Source: Cerrena zonata
Lineage: Eukaryota > Basidiomycota > Agaricomycetes > Polyporales > Cerrenaceae
Length of the DNA: 64,000 nt
NCBI GenBank assembly: GCA_038087015.1
Contig: JASBNA010000037.1
Coordinates: forward strand, 394,248-458,247
Direction: 5' to 3'
Shown here: in pieces, positions 31,072 through 42,608 of the stretch
Position numbering within the stretch: the stretch's first letter is position 1
How the letters are laid out: each line of letters begins with the position of its first letter
Notes under the pieces: model-generated
What the model was told of the DNA's origin: nothing
Database searches by the model: none
The model's input: only the letters and a program-made list of their open reading frames with translations
Position numbers and translations under genes: made by a program

Positions 31072-33548
31072 TTATGGTCGCGGCGGTAACTTGGCCGCAG
31101 GACTCACTGCAGGCAAAGAGCCACTCTCCGGTCTAAATGGACCGAAGGTGGACGAATCGATAAGGTTTCCGCTACCATAGACGTCCTTGGCCGGAGGTGC
31201 CTTGAACGGGTGGCATTCGGTGTTAATCACCCCTACAAATTATCCATTTTTATCATCTCCGTCTCCGTTTATACTGAGCACACAAAGGTGAGACTTACAT
31301 TCGTCCAGACTGATGTGGCCGGGGTCGTCGAAAGTGAGGTATCTAGAGAAGCATCGTGAGTGGCATTCCTCTGAGAAGATGAAGCAACTGACAGGTATTT
31401 CAGAACCTCTCCATACCAGAAACTCTCCGTATCATCGATGAAGCCAGAGTCAACCTTATCGACATTCCAAATCCCCGCAAACGCTATCGGTGCCTTTGTG
31501 AACTTGTTGAAGCTATCGATAGCAGACGCCGCACGATCGAGGTATGTGCGATTCCCTGTTACGCGCCATGCGTAGAAGTTGGACTCTAAGACTTCGGGAC
31601 GGAGGTAATAATATTCTGCTTGTGGATATATGAAGAATCCGTGTTTATCGTAGAAAGCTAGGTCCTCGGCTGTTGGTGTTGCACCCGTGAAGTTTCCATC
31701 TTCTGAGAAGTAACCAAAGATCTCAGGACCGATTCCGGTTCTAGAGTGGCGGGTTGGTATCGATAGATTACTTGAAGGAGGAGAGACGTACGTCGTGCTA
31801 GCATATGTATTCCAGCATGCATCGTTCAATTCGAGTCCTTTGTCGACGATGGTCTGGTTATTCAACAACCGACCACCTAACGATAAGCGCGATGAATTTG
31901 GTATCACAAAGGATTGTCGATGAGACGAACACACCAAGCATCCAGTTTCCAGCTGTGAAGCATCCCAAATGGGAACCAACATGGCGAAGAGTACCATCTT
32001 CCAGTCGATCGGTAACGTACAAATGGTTTCCCACTGTAGATCTCTACACGGAACATTTCACAATCATTCGGAGAAGTCGAGATTTCACTGGCAGACCTAC
32101 CACCACCAATTCTTTGAACGTACTATCCACTGCGGTTGCCCAGGTATCGGCAAAGAGGTTATCGTCGGTATTGGTAATTCGCGCATATTTGATGAGGTAT
32201 TCGAAGTAACTGTCAGATCCTGACCCCCAGCTCTGAATGGTGTAAGAGAATCATTTAGGATGAAACTTTATCAAATGTTTGCTTACCACAAGCCCGCCTA
32301 CAAAGTTTCCAGTTTTGGGGTCGAGGCCTTGTGCAGCAAGACCTAATGACGTTGCGTTGGATTCCGACTATCGAGTTCATTGCTATAAACCTGACGTACC
32401 TGGAAGAGGTGCGGGCTAATGAAAACATGAATATTCTCTACCTTGTACAGTAGGAAATCGACTCACCAATTGCGCAATATGACGAACAGTGTCCTCCGCC
32501 AATTGACGATACGTATCATTACCCGTGTATTTGCTGCTTGCTTTTTCAGTAACAAAATAAAATGTATGCGAAAAACCTTACGCCAGCCTGGACCATTCTA
32601 GAGTAAGCTACAAGGGAAATTGAGTCCAGTACTTTTGTCAGACTTAAGTGGAACCTTACCGTGCCAGCTTGTGATATGACCGACTAGTAGTCGCTCAAAT
32701 TAGCCTTTTCTCTAATTATATACGAAAATGACACTCACATTCTCGAGAATTGGGATACTGGTATTGAAGTCTATGTTCATCCACGGAATAGGGCTAGGGG
32801 ACTTCATAGAGGTTCAAGTTAATTTAATGGTATGTATTACGATTAGACGAGGACGTACCGCTTCCCATGCAGCCACCATCTTGTTTGCAACCTCCTTTGC
32901 TTTGTCAATCAAAATGGGGTATATCTTTCCACTTAGTTCGTATGCACTAATCAACCCTGCAAGATACCGTATAGTTGTTTCGAAGATGCTTTCCTGAAAT
33001 GTCAAATATCACTCAGAAGAGGGAATCGCGAAATTCTTACCTGACAGAATCCGAAGTGTGCGAAACACTGAAGTCGATCTTGGAGCTAAAATTCACCGCT
33101 TCGAGGAACAATTCCTGTAGGGGTTGAGGTGGATAGATAGATAACATAGAGTAGAGTCAAGTACCTCCTGCCCCATGACGGCCTGTTTCCACAAGTTATG
33201 AGCCTCCCAGATGAACGAGCCTGAGGGATGTACTCACAAACGTAGTCATAGCGTCGACTATAGTTGCGCCCCATCCATTGCGACCATCGAAGAACGACTT
33301 TGAGATCGGGGTGAGATCGTCATGAGAGAAGGCAAATTTCCTATTATTATCTGTAAGCGACGCAAACGGCGAATCTACGGTCCTTACTTGTAAGCCTGGT
33401 AGCTGTCTAACAGCATATTCACTACTGCCTGCTGGTGCATATGTGCATCCGGAGGTAAGTTAATGAATGGTGCTTGTACAGATGCACCCAGGGCCACTGG
33501 GACGATGCTAGTCGTCAGAAAAGCAGCGAAGTAGAGGTGATGACGCAT
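31072..33548 (-). CDS. Glycoside hydrolase family 47 alpha-1,2-mannosidase
   Basis: Class I mannosidases trim alpha-1,2-linked mannose from N-glycans in the secretory pathway. The start at 33548 gives a signal peptide (MRHHLYFAAFLTTSIVPVALG). Exon text includes HDDLTPISKSFFDGRNGWGA, matching the family's HDxL...WGA block, FETTIRYLAGLISAYEL, RPEVLESNFYAWRVTGNRTY, DDTESFWYGEVLKY and, in the last exon, NTECHPFKAPP. The stop TAA is at 31072-31074. About ten or more short introns break the gene. Potential N-glycosylation sites (NQT, NVS) fit a secreted enzyme. No break is seen. Confidence 0.87.
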
Positions 33549-34990
33549 AAGGATGAATGAAAGCTCTGGAGAATAGAGCTTAGACCTGAGTACAAACGTT
33601 TTGCGGTTATAACTCAAAGTTGCCGGACTTCTGGAACCATAGAAGTAGTCTACCGGCTTAGACTTTTCTACAGACTTTCGTCATCTGTTAGGACCCATAT
33701 GGTTTTAGACACCATTACGAGAAATATTGATGTATTTCGGGCTGTCTTGGGACCTTAATAGTGTCAGAAGAACAATTAAGCCCTCGAAAATATAGTGCAG
33801 TTACTCACATGATGTATACAGGGTTCTATCTGGACGTATCATTACTCCCAGGGATGGTGGTGACTTTGAGAAAGACCGTGGAGCGCCAGCAAGAGTATGA
33901 AAGACGGAATCAAAACGTACAACTCAACATTCGTATCAACATCATGAATCGTCTGCACCCTAGAGAGAAATCGTGTGCATGAAAATAGATATATAAACAA
34001 CATAATTGGAGGACCAAACCTAAATCAAAAGGTGTCTAATAAACTCGTGACTATTGGGGCACACGAAAGAAGTTGAGAACCTAGCTTTACAAAGACGAGC
34101 GTGACACCGGGCAGCATGCTTCAACGTCAACCGTTAGGCCTCAAGATCAGGTCAGAGATTGAACGATTGAGCTGACGCGAGTCCATGTTGAAGTTGCTGG
34201 AGACGTCCCGTGAGAAGACTTTGAGTTCCTAAGAGGATTGTCTTAGTAAATGTCAATAGTACTAAGCGCAAAGGTATCGAAGATCTAGGAAGTGTAGATA
34301 TTGTGTACCAGTGAGTTCAGAGTATAGGTAAGCTGGTATAGTCAGAGGTCCACATCAGGGATAATCAATAGTAGTACTAAGATTCGACCTGTCTCTCCTG
34401 TGCTAAGTTGTTGTGCTTGATTGAGTTTTTTGTCTAGCAGCTGTAGGATAGAATGCATGACACGGTATTTGTTTCGAGGTACTAGGGTGACTCGGGTAAA
34501 CCCGAGCGGAGTTAGAATCTTGAACCTTTGATCCTCCGATTTGGCGCCTCCCAAACGTCTGCCACTGCCAGCGGCAGACATCGACAACGGGTAGAATCCT
34601 GTAGAATCATCATGCCAATACTTCGTTCCATGCTCTCCGTCGAACTGTTTAATATATGACCATCTTGTGGTAGCTATCCATTCGGAGATATGTGTGGTTT
34701 GTTATCATCTCTTACACGGCCGGCACTGATGAATGGCGTTAGGCAACTACTCTGTATCATGTTTGTTCCTCCAAATATTCTTCCGCTCACCGCTCTATCT
34801 GAGCTAATGTCATGATAAAACACTTCCTAAACCAAGTATGACATCGGATAGTGTGAAAATTTTTGGCACGATACCAGCTGAATGATCTCCATCATGCATA
34901 TTAGCCTCCGAGGGGCCTCTCATTTTTCGATAAGTAGCTCGTGTCAAAAATGTGATTTCGTTTAAGTTATCCCAACGCGGTCTCTCGACA
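33549..34990. other. Gene-free stretch with small palindromes
   Basis: No gene is recognised. Near 34491-34506 is the palindrome CTCGGGTAAACCCGAG, and near 34550-34580 a GTCTGCC...GGCAGAC hairpin beside TTTGGCGCC. These could be relics of a retroelement, but no second copy is seen in the window. Confidence 0.35.
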
Positions 34991-36527
34991 ATGCCTCCCT
35001 CAACACCAATCGGTGATATACCCCTGTTGGATTTCACCGAAACGAAGGCATTATGGTCCCCCGAACCCAAATCACGCGGCACGTTCAGCATACTCTCGCT
35101 TTGTCTCAGTACCATCTTTATATGTGTCTGGAAGGCATGGCATCCTAATATCCCCCCTCATAGCCCCGAAAAGCGTAGTAAACTCAAGAGCATGGGAAAA
35201 TCTATACTGTGGTTCCTTCTGTTTCTCTTTCTCCCTGAGGGTCTCTTCGTCATGGCTTTCGAAGACCTCAGGAAGGCATACATTCTTTACTACAATATAA
35301 ACCACTTGGAATTTTTCCCGCCTGTCTGGTACTCTGTATTATTTCAGAATTTATTCATTCGACGAAGCAGGCAGGCTAAAAATCCGGTGGGTGTAGATTA
35401 TTACATGTCGTTGCTACCAGTTGCGCTAAGTAAACACACAGAGACCCTATACTCGACAAAATCATTGGACCCTCACACATTCCTTCTACGCCGTAATGGG
35501 TGGTTACGCGGAACCACCGAAGGAACCAAACGGTGAACCCTGTGTATTGAGGAGTGGCGAGCTGCAGAAGATCATACAAGACGATCCAGACAGAGTTCCA
35601 GAGCTGTCTGAACAATCCATCCTTGCTCGTAGCCAACAGGACAGTCTCTCCAAAGTCATTGCCCTAATCCAAATCTTCTCATTTTGCATGACTTGCATTT
35701 TGAGACGGATTAGTGAACTTCCTCTCAGCGTACTCGAAATTACCACCATTGGATATGCTGTATGCGCTATTCTCGCATACATTCTTTGGTGGAAGAAACC
35801 TCATATCATGACGGAGCCGACTCTGCTAAAGATGGAGAGGGAAACAATTACAGCCGATCCGGAGAGCTCTGGACGACAAGCTCCTATGGTCAGCGCGAGG
35901 ACCAGCGAAGAAGGCATGGGTGACGGCACCCGTGTTGAAATTCTCACTTCGTCTAACACCGTGAACGACGAAGAAAACAATGGCGAACCCGGGGATTTGG
36001 CTGACAAGGAGTTTGAGCCCGAGGTCGACCAATATGATGATGACACAGATGGAAGATTGCCATCCGTCTCAAACATAATATATCCGACTCAGACGCAGGG
36101 GAGGCGGGGGCAAAAAATGCTCCGTAAGGATATGGGGTCAGTTATTGTTTGGACCATTGGATCTATCTCTCCAGCAGTATATGGCCTCTTACACTTGCTG
36201 GCATGGAATGGTTCGTTTCCAACGCCCGTCGAGCGTACTCTATGGCGCATTTCCACCGTTGTGGTTATCACGTCGGGTATGGCAATAGCTCTTGGTCTTT
36301 TAGTTTTAGCCTCAGTCATGCTATTGATCTCGGAATGGTCGGGGGATTCAGACTGGAAGGAGACAACGTTTGAAACTTTGGGGTATGTATTTACATGTTC
36401 AATCGTCCTCCTGTATATCTTGGCCCGTGCGTATATGATAGTAGAGACATTCCGACAGCTACTTTTCCTTCCTCCAGAGTCCTTTCAAGTTGCTTCTTGG
36501 TCCAAGTACTTACCCCAAATTTCGTAA
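34991..36527 (+). CDS. Fungal multi-pass membrane protein, unknown function
   Basis: The first ATG in frame is 34991 (MPPSTPIGDIPLLDF). Exon 1 runs to about 35386. One intron with a GTGGGT donor ends near 35430-35441, and exon 2 continues to 36527. Hydrophobic segments include TIFICVW, ILWFLLFLFLPEGLFVMAF, VIALIQIFSFCMTCI, VLEITTIGYAVCAILAYILWW and three more in the last third. A WHPNIPP motif after the first helix and HSFYAVMGGYA after the intron recall an uncharacterised membrane protein family common in asco- and basidiomycetes. An acidic loop of about 100 residues lies between helices. Transport or sensing is possible but unproven. Confidence 0.72.
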
Positions 36528-37014
36528 ACCGCCATACTATCGTTGTTGTGTTGATATCTAGTACAGATTTGTCTTGATTGCTTACTTTTTTTTGTTCTTG
36601 GATTCTTACTTCGTGTATAATAATGTAGGATATCTATATCAGGCATTACATCTATGTACCAATTCCAGCCTTTATAAAGACCAATCACGAAACCGTTTAT
36701 ACATATGGTTATAATCAAGGAACGTCAGAAGACAGCACTCAGTTTTGCAGCCATGGAGACGACCTATAAACGGTCATGGTGTATAATATCTGACTTGACA
36801 TGGAGGGATGCCTACAGTTCATTTTTCGCATCGCCTACATAAATACGAAGACCAGTTCGCTCGACATTCTCAAAAATTCCTCCCTCGAATGACATCAGCG
36901 ACATTCCCAATATGGATTTCGCCATCTTGGCACCGAAAGCGAACTTCCTAGAGGCCGGATAGACGAGTATGAGTGAGACTTTCATCGAGTTTACGATATT
37001 CCTCCCTTTCCGGT
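36528..37014. other. Intergenic, convergent 3' ends
   Basis: 3' flanks of the membrane protein and of the F-box gene on the right. A minus-strand frame reaches 36812, but the F-box reading frame ends earlier, at 37015. Confidence 0.4.
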
Positions 37015-38026
37015 TTAGTAGGGATTTTCCAACCTCTCGATTTGTTTCGTGAGAACAAATGTCACTCGCTCCAAAATCGTTGGTACAGAGAGCCCCTCGA
37101 GCCACACTGGAACCATTGGATTTGAGATATCGTGAAATTCTATCGTGCGTAAACCTGGAAAACATCGTGGGCCTGAATGCAGAGGTTTAGCATATATAAC
37201 GCTGATTAAAATTGTGAGATAGGAATACCTTTGTATCTGTCTTCCTGAGGTTCTGTATGATCGTGTAGAGTGATTAATCGAAGATGCTCTATAGATAGCT
37301 CTGGGAAGTTAAGGAAGTCGTACTTTAGATCGCAAGAGACGCAGGTCCCGCCCCCTAGAGCGAGTGTTCGGGCAGTCTTCGTAGTTGCTATCCACGAACA
37401 AAGACACTCTTGATTTGTATCGTGTGAGAACTCGAGAAATAGAGTCTTTAGTGGTAGTGGACTTAGCCCACCACGGCCAAGTCTCAATTGGGTGTATCAG
37501 TGACATTGAGTGACAGCAATCGAAGAGTTGTGATATCCGGGTCAGCACACACCACTGCCTGTAGTATCTCGAGCGGTATTTCGAAGTATGCGATGGTGAG
37601 TTCTTGTATTGAATTAAACCCAGAACAGTAGTCTAGAAATCGAGAAAGGAATGGGAATTGATAGCATATTCTCTGAACACGGAGGACTTGTAGGCGTACA
37701 AGTAGTGGAGGGAGGGCTGTCGATGCTCTAGGAACCCAAAATAGTATTTCTTTAGAGTTTTCGTAGAAGCGATTGACAGTGATTCGCAATTTTTTGATCC
37801 AGAACCTGATCTGGTTCAATCTCTCTGTTTCGCTTCGAAGGAGCGAAAGGAGTACATCCAAATCCGTGCCCGACTTCAAAACGATGTAGTGATAGATATG
37901 TGGACGACTGGTTGTGTACCACGAGTGACATGTCAATGAGAAAGCCTTCACGGATGATGGAGAGTTCCAAAATTGTCCGGCGATGAGGCTCACGAGTTCT
38001 GTAGGAAGTCTGTCATTTTCAGACAT
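37015..38026 (-). pseudogene. F-box gene with one frame break
   Basis: The start at 38026 gives MSENDRLPTELVSLIAGQF, then AFSLTCHSWYTTSRPHIYHY, a clear F-box. Leucine-rich text continues to a stop just after NVTDTPN near 37484. The following text (QLRLGRGGLSPLPLKTLFLEF) belongs to the same protein but lies in another frame, with only 4 bases between the open segments. No intron fits, so there is a one-base indel or a sequencing error. A later intron (GTATTC donor near 37227) leads to a last exon ending at TAA 37015-37017. Confidence 0.65.
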
Positions 38027-38288
38027 CTTTATTGAGGAACTCAGTAATCTGTCCAGCCAAAGAAATAGAATGATAATGCTGACCTTAGAAAGCAGATGGT
38101 GGTAGGTGAGAAGAGACACTTACCAATTGGTTACAAGTACTCCCATATCGGAGAACAGAGGGCTTTCTGATTGATGGGATGTTGCTCTGTCTCCCGCGCT
38201 GCTCAAGGTTATCGCTTTGTGGTTCCATAACCTGAAACTGTATAATCTACATTGCTTTTATTTTTTCATGTGTTAACACATCTTGTAA

Positions 38289-39557
38289 TCAGATGAGCTT
38301 CAGGAGATCGCTCATGACACCCATGGCAGTAACGGCTGCACCAGCACCGGCACCTTGAATAATAAGAGGCCTTGGGCTATAGCGCTCCGTGTGGAACATA
38401 ATGATGTTGTCTGAGCCGCCCAGCGAAGTTGCAAATGGATGCGTCTTAGGGTATCTACACAGAGAGAAAAATCCCATCAGGAGTCGTGCGGAACCTTAGA
38501 AGTAAGACGTACTTTTGCAAGTCAGCCTTGACGATACCTTGCTCGAGGTCAACAACACCGACGTAACGAAGGACGCTTCCTTCTTTGAGAGCCTCGCTCC
38601 TCTTCTGGTCGAATTCAGCATCATAGTCAGCGAGACGAGTCACGAAATCGTCCGCGGAAAGCGATTGAGACGCCAATCCGGCTGGAATCAAGGAAGTAGT
38701 AGGAACGGATTGGTAACCTTGTGGCAGGGGAACTTTCTCCTTCAGGGATGGGATGAATCGAGCCAAGATACTCAGTTTTCGGGCAACGTCTGAGCCGGTA
38801 AGATCATCAGCGGGGTGAGGTTCCTATCAAGCCAAGGGTGAGTACATATAGAATAGGGGGTTAACATATGCATACCGTGTATCCCTTTTCACGAGCGACA
38901 GCTACTACAGACGAGAACGACGGACCGCCCTCTTCGCCAGAAGAGAAATTGTTAAAGATATAGCTCATGGTACCGGAGAAGACGCCCTCGATTTTCTTGA
39001 CCTGAATCGCAGTCATTGAGATTGAGTAGTATGGCTTGAATGATGCTGAAGATGCATACCTTGTCGCCGGTCGCGACCAGGTCTTTCAACGTCGAGATGA
39101 CAGGAAGTCCGGCACCAACAGTCGACTCGTTGAGGAACTTAGCCCCACTCTTCGCGCTGGAAGACAAAATTCCATCGAAGAGACTGAGGTCGCCGGAGAA
39201 GGCCTTCTTGTTGGGAGTAATGACATGGATTCCTGCAGAGAGAAGGGATGGGTAAAGTGATGCAATGTTCTCAGCAGAGGTATTGTCCACGAAGACGACA
39301 TCTTGTCCTGGCTTGACCAATTTTGAGAGATCTTGAACGAGGTCTTGTGGTGTTTTTGCAGAAGACTGTGCTAGTGATTCTTTCCAAGAATTGACCGTAA
39401 TATTGAGACCATCGGGTGCAAAGAGTGTGTGCTTTGATGATGATAGAGCGACAATTCGGAAAGGGTTTGGAGTTGCAAGGGAGAGCAGCTGACTGATAAA
39501 TTCGCTGCCAACAAGACCGACACCGGTTACGGCGACAGAAACTGTTCGAGAGGCCAT
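38289..39557 (-). CDS. HOM6: Homoserine dehydrogenase
   Basis: It reduces aspartate semialdehyde to homoserine with NAD(P)H in the cytosol, the branch-point step to threonine and methionine. The start at 39557 (MASRTVSVAVTGVGLVGSEF) gives the Rossmann GxGxxG motif at once. Next come VFVDNTSAENIA, HVITPNKKAFSGD with the catalytic-site Lys, GTMSYIFNNFS and HPADDLTGSDVARKLSILAR, and the C-terminus ends QGAGAGAAVTAMGVMSDLLKLI. Four exons are separated by short introns; the length is near the usual 360-370 residues. No ACT or kinase domain is fused, as in other fungi. Confidence 0.94.
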
Positions 39558-40506
39558 TTTTGAAGCGTAGAAGATAGGAAAACCTGAGGTCGTGAAGGTC
39601 CTTTGGTAGAGGCGAGTCAACGGCCGAAACTTGCGAAATCCAAAATCGACGATCATATCGATCACACAGTGATCGAGCTTCAAGAGCTAAGTATAGCAGA
39701 TTAGTGTAGAGGTTTTTTTCTGAAAATTGAGATCTATCATACCAGGCACAAAGCAGAATCAAGACACCCCGAATAAACACCCTAATTGACTCCACCGTAT
39801 GTCAGACTTCTTGTACCAACTCGACATCTCATCCTAGCCTTATTTTTCTGGTAAGGACTTCCAAGTGTTGTCGTCCGCGATTCGGCAGAGCTCATGAGGA
39901 GGAGCCTTACATAAATTTAAACATCGAACTAGCCTGAGATACCTTTGCAAAGCCCCACTGAAGAGTATGACAACGATAGAAATTTATGTAAAAGTGCCAA
40001 AATGGGTCGCGCAGTATTATTGTTGATATTACATAATAAGTAGGTAGCTAATCAGACGCTCTACTCACATTGAGTGCGTACCGCACCTGCCACACAACCT
40101 TGCATTCTGACTATGTAGGTGTCGACTTCAACAACTTGAACTTTTGAAGGAGGTATCCCCAATTTTAGAGCGTACCCGAGGACGGTAAGCTTCACCTTTC
40201 TACCACGTTTGACGTGACTTACAACTATGACCCTTCCGTTAAATCCATTCAGGGCTTCTTTTACACGTCTTTAACGATTCGAGGGATTGATTTTCAGTAA
40301 ATCAAACCGACAGGAACATATCTAATCACTTTAATTCCGCTCCCTGGATTTGTATCCGGATAATAGTAAAAGGTGCGTTTCTTCGACATTACGTTCCAAA
40401 CACAGATGGTTTGATCGCGCATTCGAGTGTATACTCTTGGTGTCTCAATTTCACATTTATTGCCCAAACAGTGTTTCTCTGTGACTGACTCCGCAATTTC
40501 TAGATA
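39558..40506. other. Divergent intergenic region
   Basis: Upstream regions of homoserine dehydrogenase (left) and of the intact F-box-like copy 4 (right). No ORF or repeat is recognised, and I could not find a clear Gcn4-type TGACTCA site. Confidence 0.4.
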
Positions 40507-42378
40507 ATGCAGACATTAGTCCAACGTTTGCCTCAGGACGCCCTGACTCGCATATTCGCCTTGGTGGAACCAACCTTCCGGGATTTCGGCCTCACTACTT
40601 ATGATTTTGATTACAACAAACACTTTGCTTGGGCCTATACACTCTCTCTAGTTTGTAGAAGGTGGAGGGCTACACTTATCCAATCCCCACAGTTCTGGAC
40701 AACGATCATCTGGCGTCCATTTCGGAAGCCGTACGTTAGAGCTGCTCTAGAAAGGTCTGGCACACTTCCAATCATGATTTATGCACTGGCCGGGATGGGA
40801 CAAGAAGGTACCTACGAATGGGATGAAGATAGCGACTCTGACGACGATTCTGAGGACGAGGAGGAGAGTTCATCAAATGAGGATATTATTAGCGTGAAAT
40901 GTCCTTATTTGAATTACAACTACCTACCCGAAGACTCTAGTGTGCGGAGCGACTACTACGATCCGGATGATTTCGTCGAAGATGTCGTCAAACACCTTCA
41001 TCGAATTAGAGCATTCCACCTCACGATTCCTGGCTTCCGGGGCAAGGTGTTGGCTCAGCATTTACTAGAGAAACCAGCTCCTATATTGGAAACATTGACT
41101 CTAGGCACTTCCGTTCCCCATTTATGCGCGCGGCGATACAGGATCATTCCGCGTTTGTTCAATGGTCAAACTCCTTCATTACGACACCTCACATTAAAGC
41201 ATCAGCGTGGATGGCCCATCCTCTTCGCCCGGGATCTAACACATCTTTCTTTGATTTATGTGGACTTGAACGACATGGATATCTACACTACATTCCTTGA
41301 CACTCTCTACATTGCCACGAAGCTGGAAGTTCTCACTGTGACCATAGCAGGTGGTATCATGTCTGAGTTCTGGAGGACATCCCCGGATCGTGCACCAGTG
41401 CCACTGGGCAAACTTCGAACCCTTGCCATTGACATGAGCACTCCGGCATCCGCTTCAAGGTTTCTTTCCCACCTCACGCTCCCATCTACCACATGTATCA
41501 TAGTTGCCAGTAACTGCAGATACGATGACAATCTGGACGGGCTCATACTAAGTGACCAGATGCATCTTTCTGGTTTGGCAGATTATTTAGAAATCGTGCT
41601 CTTTTGGGAAATGGGCGACTCTGTGAGCTTATTGATCAAGAGCTGTTCCACTATGCTTCCTCTTCTCGCAGGAATAGTCGTTCGAACCGATGACCTTTCG
41701 ACGTATTTACGCAATGTAGGCTTGGTTTTCGATCTTGGAAACGTCCGCCGCCTGTCTTCTTACCATCGATTCTGGGATACACAACGGGATCACGAGCCGG
41801 ATGACTGGCAGAAGGTGCTGGACCTTTTCCCCAATCTCGAAGCATTGCATTTGTTCAACTATATTCCGTGGACCATGTTGAGCACGTTGTCTAGTGCAGA
41901 TGAGGTCATTGCCTTGGAGGGGACCCGTGGAGAGCTCGATACTTCGCGTGAGATGGTCACAAGTGTCGGAGCGGATGGAGAGGCTGCACAGAGAAAGTAC
42001 GAAGAAGCCAGGAGTGAGGTCCGGAAGAACACTCGATCCTACCTAACGCTGTTACCTCTCTACCCCTCCTTTAATCATGAACACAAAATCGGTCAAACGA
42101 CTCCCTACGATCTCAAATTGAATGGAAACCCCGCGGAAGCTCGAATAACTTATGGATGCCAATGGGAGCACGAGACTAGGGGAGATCATGAGATTTTCAT
42201 AGAGACATCGGTGATCCTCAAGACGGCTTTGGATGACGAAGCAATGTCGATGACTGCTAGAGAAGAGATCCGTATTGCAAAGTTGTGGTGGAAGAATTGG
42301 CGGGAGTGTCTTGAGATCTGTCTTTTCAGACCATCTTTATTGTTTTATTCATATGAGGATACCTGGGATGCATGGTGA
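40507..42378 (+). CDS. F-box-like protein (copy 4 of 4, intact)
   Basis: 623 residues in one exon, colinear with the copy at 24461 over its whole length. The F-box region reads QRLPQDALTRIFALVEPTF with SLVCRRWRATLIQSPQFWTTI. Then come an acidic DEDSDSDDDSEDEEE linker, leucine-rich text (LTHLSLIYVDLNDM) and the conserved C-terminal block (ARITYGCQWEHETRGDHEIFIETSVILKT). It is separated by 14 kb and several other genes from its relatives, so it represents an older duplication. Likely an SCF adaptor; target unknown. Confidence 0.75.
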   Translation: MQTLVQRLPQDALTRIFALVEPTFRDFGLTTYDFDYNKHFAWAYTLSLVCRRWRATLIQSPQFWTTIIWRPFRKPYVRAALERSGTLPIMIYALAGMGQEGTYEWDEDSDSDDDSEDEEESSSNEDIISVKCPYLNYNYLPEDSSVRSDYYDPDDFVEDVVKHLHRIRAFHLTIPGFRGKVLAQHLLEKPAPILETLTLGTSVPHLCARRYRIIPRLFNGQTPSLRHLTLKHQRGWPILFARDLTHLSLIYVDLNDMDIYTTFLDTLYIATKLEVLTVTIAGGIMSEFWRTSPDRAPVPLGKLRTLAIDMSTPASASRFLSHLTLPSTTCIIVASNCRYDDNLDGLILSDQMHLSGLADYLEIVLFWEMGDSVSLLIKSCSTMLPLLAGIVVRTDDLSTYLRNVGLVFDLGNVRRLSSYHRFWDTQRDHEPDDWQKVLDLFPNLEALHLFNYIPWTMLSTLSSADEVIALEGTRGELDTSREMVTSVGADGEAAQRKYEEARSEVRKNTRSYLTLLPLYPSFNHEHKIGQTTPYDLKLNGNPAEARITYGCQWEHETRGDHEIFIETSVILKTALDDEAMSMTAREEIRIAKLWWKNWRECLEICLFRPSLLFYSYEDTWDAW

Positions 42379-42608
42379 ACCCACTATGAAGCATTACTCT
42401 ATTTATCACGGTAGTCAAGCTTCGGCTACAATGATCACCATTTATTCTAGCTAACATAAACCTACATATTTGCATCTTCTCAAAGCCACAGTTACTTTTC
42501 ATTCACTACAGTTCTTTCTCTTCAATCTTGGGCTTATTGAGGTAATAACAACATGCTGCCGACCTATTATCACTACTACATATCTCCAAGATTCCATCAC
42601 AACGTACG

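Noticed and set aside
34342..34587. Possible solo LTR or retroelement relic with palindromes
   Set aside because: No second copy, target duplication or coding remnant is visible in the window.
34952..34990. Start of the membrane protein at 34952
   Set aside because: That codon is GTG; the first ATG in frame is 34991 with a reasonable context.
36812..37014. Minus-strand frame downstream of the F-box gene as its last exon
   Set aside because: The spliced frame (GPRCFPGLRTIEFHD onward) gives better F-box-like text and stops at 37015-37017.
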